Shown: in pieces, positions 7,313-10,422 of the stretch
Numbering within the stretch: the first letter of the stretch is position 1
How the letters are laid out: each line of letters starts with the position of its first letter
Source of the DNA: JANQPA01 sp964628385
Lineage (GTDB): Bacteria > Bacteroidota > Bacteroidia > Chitinophagales > Saprospiraceae
Direction: 5' to 3'
Assembly (NCBI GenBank): GCA_964628385.1
Contig: CAZVOD010000119.1
Span: 1 to 10,422, forward strand
DNA: 10,422 nucleotides
Program-made: the position numbers and the translations under genes
The notes under the pieces: generated by a model
What the model saw: the letters and a program-made list of their open reading frames with translations, nothing else
Told to the model about the DNA's origin: nothing
Database searches by the model: none

Positions 7313-9836
7313 CGCCGAGATAGGCAGACAGGTCAATCGTCTGGCGCAACCATTGATTACCCTGATCACCAGTTCTGAACCATAAGGTGCTCCAATTCTG
7401 GCCATCATCGGTAGATACCTGAAAGGCCAAAGAACCCATATTCACCCCGTACATGTGGTAAGCGAATTCAAAACTGGCAGCACTAGCCCCCGAAAGATCA
7501 AAACAGGGTGAATTTAGGATAGCTGTTTTATTATTATTACTGCCAGAAGACTCTGTGTAAAGATAAAAACTACCTTCAGCACCATCTGATGGCCCGGTTT
7601 GGCTGGATGGGGTGCCACCACTATCGCGCGTCCAGTCAATATCATCATCCCCAGCTTGTGTCCAAGCACCGAGATTAGACTCAAAACTCTCCGTATAAGG
7701 AAATGAGCTGATACCGGCCGTACAAGAGCCACCCTGACTAACCGGGTTAACAGTTATGTAGGCATTCTTAGTCTCGGTATCATTTCCATCGGCATTAGAA
7801 ACAGTTAGAGAAACCGTATAACTACCTGCGGTATTATAAGTTACAGCAGGGGTTTGTGAACTGCTGGCCCCCGGAGTACCTCCGGCAAAAGTCCAGCTCC
7901 AATTATCCGGGTTACCGGTAGAAAGATCACTAAAATTAACCGTCTGCCCTTCATCTATTGCGGTGACATCAGCTGAGAAATCAGCGACCGGTGCTGGTCC
8001 GGTGTTAGTATTTTCTCCTATCTCAATATCATCAATAGCCATATCAGACTCAAATGAAGGTCCCGTACGACCAACAAAACGCAGGGACACACCATCAGGA
8101 CCAATGTAAGGACTCAGGTCTACCTTTTGCTCGTACCACCGATCGCCCTGATCTCCTGATTGTGACCAAAGCGTTGTCCAAGAATCTGAACCATTTATCG
8201 AGGCTTGCAAGGAGAGCGTCCCCTGCCCGGAGCCGGCCATGTGGTACTGAAAACTTATCTCTGCGTTACTAAGTTGACTTAAATCAAAACAAGGTGAATT
8301 AAGAGTCGCTGTGCTATTATCATTTCCATTAGAAGCTTCTGTATACAGGTAGAACGTGCCATCAGCTGCGTTATTTGGCCCCGTACCAAATGATGGAGTA
8401 CCGTTATTATCTCTAGTCCAGTCAATATCATCATCAGTAGATTGCTGCCAGTCGCCAAGGCCTGTTTCAAAACTTTCTGTGTATGGGAAAGTAGAAATTC
8501 CTGAAACGCAGGCTGTAGAACTAGACACTGTGATAAACCCATCTATCGTTCTGGTATCTGAATCAATGCCATCAGAAACAGTGAGCGTAACAGCATAGCT
8601 ACCCGGCGTATTATAAGTTACACTTGGATTTTGTTGGATACTTGATGAAGGCGTTCCACCCGGAAAGGACCAGGACCATGTAGTGGGGTTACCCGGTGAA
8701 AGATCAGTAAAGTTAACAGTACCACCTAGCGTTACATTAGCTGGATTCGCATTAAAATTGGCGGTTAATGTCACCGGTCCACAGGCTGGTGAATTGGGTA
8801 GGGTGACCCGCCGAGGACTATTCGATAATACTGCCTGCATCCTAGCTTTCTGGTCTTGTGTAAAAATATTCATACACTCATCATCAGAGTAGTCCATATA
8901 GTTTTCTATCATATCTAACGAACCACAGGTGGTCTTTCCTACAGCACAACCGGTAGATGAAGAGCTAGCCTCGGGTGTATCATTGCAAAAATCGTCAAAA
9001 AAACAATTTCCATCCCCCCAAATATGCCTAAGCCCAAAAAAGTGCCCTAGCTCGTGAGTCAGTGTTCTTCCACGACCAAACCGGGACCCTCCATCAGGAT
9101 TTGGATTGGTAGTGCTGCCTACTGTAAATGGTGCTATGGCTACTCCATCAGAACTTGCGGCTCCTCCGTCTGTAGGCAGACCAGCAAGCCCGGATTGGCT
9201 TGGGAACTGTGCATAGCCCAAAAGGATTGATCCGGGTGTGTTACTTGATAAAGAAACTACCCATACATTGATATATCTTTCCGGGTCAAACTGGGTATTG
9301 GGCTTAATTTCTGTATCTGTAAAAGAAGAAGAATACGGGGGCGGACCCCATGTCTCTTGGGTGGCATCAACCCGGTGAATACCAGGCATTAGCAAGGGTA
9401 TCCCATTAGGATCTACAGAAGCCGGACAAAGTTCTATTTCGGAATCCGCGCCTACGGGGTTATCATTAAATCCGGAAGTTCCGGCTTTTCTTCTGAAATC
9501 ATTATTGATTTGTTCAATTTGACTATAAACGAAATTGTCCGGCACATTATCACCACTCCCCACTGGGTCGCCATAGTGAATGATATGAAAAATAACGGGT
9601 AATTTGAGGACTGCTCTGGGTGTAGCTTGTTCCTGATATCTTCGCACCAAGGGAGCCAGCCACTGTTCAAAATTTTCCTTATTGAATTGTCCGGGATACT
9701 TTAACCTCAGGCGCTCCTCAGTTTCCACCGTAGCGCAGTGATCAATAAAAGGCTCCGTTAATTGGGCACTCAATACAAATGGTAACGTAGCCAGCAATAC
9801 AATAAGCACCAACTTTCTGATAAGGTAGAATATCAT
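7313..9836 (-). CDS. Secreted M43-type zinc metalloprotease with PKD and MAM-like modules (3' end lost in gap)
   Basis: This is the N-terminal 841 residues of an exported protease. Residues 1-24 form a signal peptide (basic RK, then LVLIVLLATLPFVLSA, likely cut before Gln25). The catalytic domain (about 75-345) has HELGHFFGLRH (261-271): His261, His265 and His271 bind zinc and Glu262 is the general base. A Met-turn follows with Met314 in ENYMDYS. This is the metzincin pattern of family M43 (pappalysin/cytophagalysin). Then come PKD 1 (356-437), MAM-like 1 (443-606), PKD 2 (615-697) and MAM-like 2 (705-841), cut off by the Ns. PKD and MAM modules usually serve binding or adhesion. The prosegment cysteine Cys34 could act as a cysteine switch. 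I start at the ATG at 9834-9836, behind an A-rich stretch, because it gives a clean signal peptide; an in-frame TTG at 9869 would add 11 residues. The role is probably extracellular protein degradation. Confidence 0.93.
7314..7994 (-). repeat. PKD + MAM-like module, copy 2, truncated by the gap
   Basis: It codes for PKD 2 (7746-7994; NFSDLSTGNP, WSWTFAGGTPG) and the first 137 residues of MAM-like 2 (7314-7724), ending at IDLSAYLG where the Ns begin. The missing tail should be about 25 residues long and end in a SDMAID-like motif, as in the other copies. Cysteine spacing is again 73 residues. Confidence 0.88.
7468..7511. repeat. 44-bp direct repeat, copy B
   Basis: Identical partner of 7164-7207, located in MAM-like copy 2. 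Identity at the DNA level, including synonymous positions, exceeds that between the other module copies and suggests a recent duplication or gene conversion. Confidence 0.9.
8019..8771 (-). repeat. PKD + MAM-like module, copy 1
   Basis: It codes for PKD 1 (8526-8771; NFTDLSPGNP, WSWSFPGGTP, VTYNTPGSY) and MAM-like 1 (8019-8510; FPYTESFE, DIDWTRDNNGTPSFGTGP, SPCFDL, GDQGDRW, ESDMAIDDIEI). The two cysteines of the MAM-like part are 73 residues apart. The module repeats with a period of 262 residues towards copy 2. Confidence 0.88.
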
Positions 9837-10097
9837 GTCATAAATTTTGATTGTTATTACACTCACCAACGGTTTGAGGGAATTACCATCAATAGAAGTT
9901 TTATATAGACTAGGAGCAATAAGTATTTCGGGGGGAAACCTATTCAGGATACTCAGATGCTATACAAGCATACTCCTAAAGTAAGACAAGAATTTTTTAA
10001 GTAAAATGATCAGCATAAATCAACTATTTCCAACTGACATACTTAACTTTTCATCTTTGTAAAGGCATATCTAGCTTACCTGATTAATTACGTAAAT

Positions 10098-10109
10098 CGT
10101 CATCTGACG
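10098..10109. promoter_or_regulatory. Short palindrome CGTCA-TC-TGACG, possible operator
   Basis: CGTCA (10098-10102) and TGACG (10105-10109) form a perfect 5-bp dyad with a 2-bp centre; flanking AA/TT adds two further pairs after one mismatch. It lies about 260 bp upstream of the protease start. This could bind a dimeric regulator or be chance. Confidence 0.22.
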
Positions 10110-10189
10110 TTTCTTATTTGACATTGCAAATAAAACTATTTTTCAAATATGTTCCAAGCAGGCTTACAATAAGAAAGGGATTTTGCCTA

Positions 10190-10207
10190 AGACTTTACAT
10201 AAAGTCT
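10190..10207. promoter_or_regulatory. 18-bp near-perfect palindrome, possible operator
   Basis: AGACTTTA-CA-TAAAGTCT is an 8-bp perfect dyad around a 2-bp centre, a shape typical of a binding site for a dimeric transcription factor. No T-run follows, and a 2-nt loop is too tight for a terminator hairpin. It sits in the gene-free region upstream of the protease, and could equally serve a gene to the right of the window. Confidence 0.33.
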
Positions 10208-10320
10208 GAAATCAGGGAATCATCTAAGATATTTTTACTTTCTGTATTATCTGGCTGGTGTCTAGGAAATCGTTCTGCTACTCATATGTGAATTAACAGA
10301 TGTATTGTTTTAGTTTTTTA

Positions 10321-10354
10321 TATCAAAATTGGGGTTTTATCGATCAATTTGATA
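10321..10354. repeat. AT-rich inverted repeat near the window end
   Basis: TATCAAAATTG (10321-10331) and CAATTTGATA (10345-10354) pair over 10 bp with one bulged A, around a 13-nt loop. No T-run follows. It may be regulatory for a plus-strand gene starting beyond the window edge, or chance in AT-rich DNA. Confidence 0.3.
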
Positions 10355-10422
10355 GCTGATGGGAAAAACGAGCTTTTAAATTTCTATAAATAAATACTTT
10401 TCACAAGGAAAGACAAAAAAAA

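Larger units (their letters stand above)
9870..10422. other. Non-coding region upstream of the protease gene
   Basis: These 550 or so AT-rich bases hold no convincing open reading frame on either strand, and I see no tRNA or other RNA gene. The region contains several short dyad symmetries (9957-9971, 10098-10109, 10190-10207, 10321-10354), listed separately where worth noting. I could not find a good TAnnTTTG promoter for the protease: the best minus-strand candidate, TATGCTTG at 9965-9972, has one mismatch and no properly spaced -33 element. At the far right, AAGGAAAGAC followed by an A-run reaches the window edge and could be the ribosome-binding region of a plus-strand gene starting just outside. 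Confidence 0.6.

Noticed and set aside
6143..8771. Regular repeats as a CRISPR array or mobile-element repeats
   Set aside because: The repeats are about 780 nt apart, diverged, and code in frame for PKD and MAM-like protein modules.
9965..9989. TATGCTTG on the minus strand as promoter of the protease
   Set aside because: One mismatch to TAnnTTTG, and the nearest TTG is only 14 nt upstream instead of about 19.
10190..10207. Palindrome as an intrinsic terminator
   Set aside because: The loop would be 2 nt and no T-run follows on either strand; operator-like symmetry is more likely.

Overview
The window reads like a chromosomal segment of a member of the Bacteroidota, probably the Cytophagales lineage. 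Four things point there: a type IX secretion (T9SS) C-terminal sorting domain on a secreted protease; a perfect TAnnTTTG -7 element before rpsA; start codons preceded by A-rich stretches rather than Shine-Dalgarno sequences; and a ribosomal protein S1 with six S1 domains. The genus cannot be fixed from the sequence alone.

Layout, left to right. A small acidic protein of unknown function (55-537, +) converges on a long-chain acyl-CoA synthetase, fadD-type (603-2285, -), with a 9-bp inverted repeat between them. fadD is divergent from rpsA (2549-4642, +), whose promoter is visible at 2460-2489 and which ends in a strong intrinsic terminator (4661-4717). A GHMP-family kinase, most likely mevalonate kinase of the isoprenoid pathway, starts 27 nt after that terminator (4745-5665, +). 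It converges on a very large secreted zinc metalloprotease gene on the minus strand (9836 down to 5843). The last 550 bp or so (9870-10422) has no convincing gene but carries several dyad-symmetric sequences.

The protease gene dominates the right half. Its product has a signal peptide, an M43-type (pappalysin/cytophagalysin-like) catalytic domain, alternating PKD and MAM-like modules and a T9SS sorting domain. It is interrupted by exactly 100 Ns (7213-7312), a typical placeholder for a gap of unknown length. The gap sits between two near-identical MAM modules, and the two flanks are in different frames only because 100 is not a multiple of three. From the 260-262 residue repeat period I estimate about 576-582 missing bases if a single module junction is hidden, giving one protein of roughly 1,490 residues.

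The genes do not form one functional system. They are housekeeping genes (fatty-acid activation, translation, isoprenoid precursor synthesis) next to an exported degradative enzyme. I see no CRISPR array, RNA gene, insertion sequence, prophage or defence locus, and no convincing new system. The most useful observations are the collapsed repeat gap, the very acidic extension on S1, the rpsA start and promoter, and the palindromes upstream of the protease.
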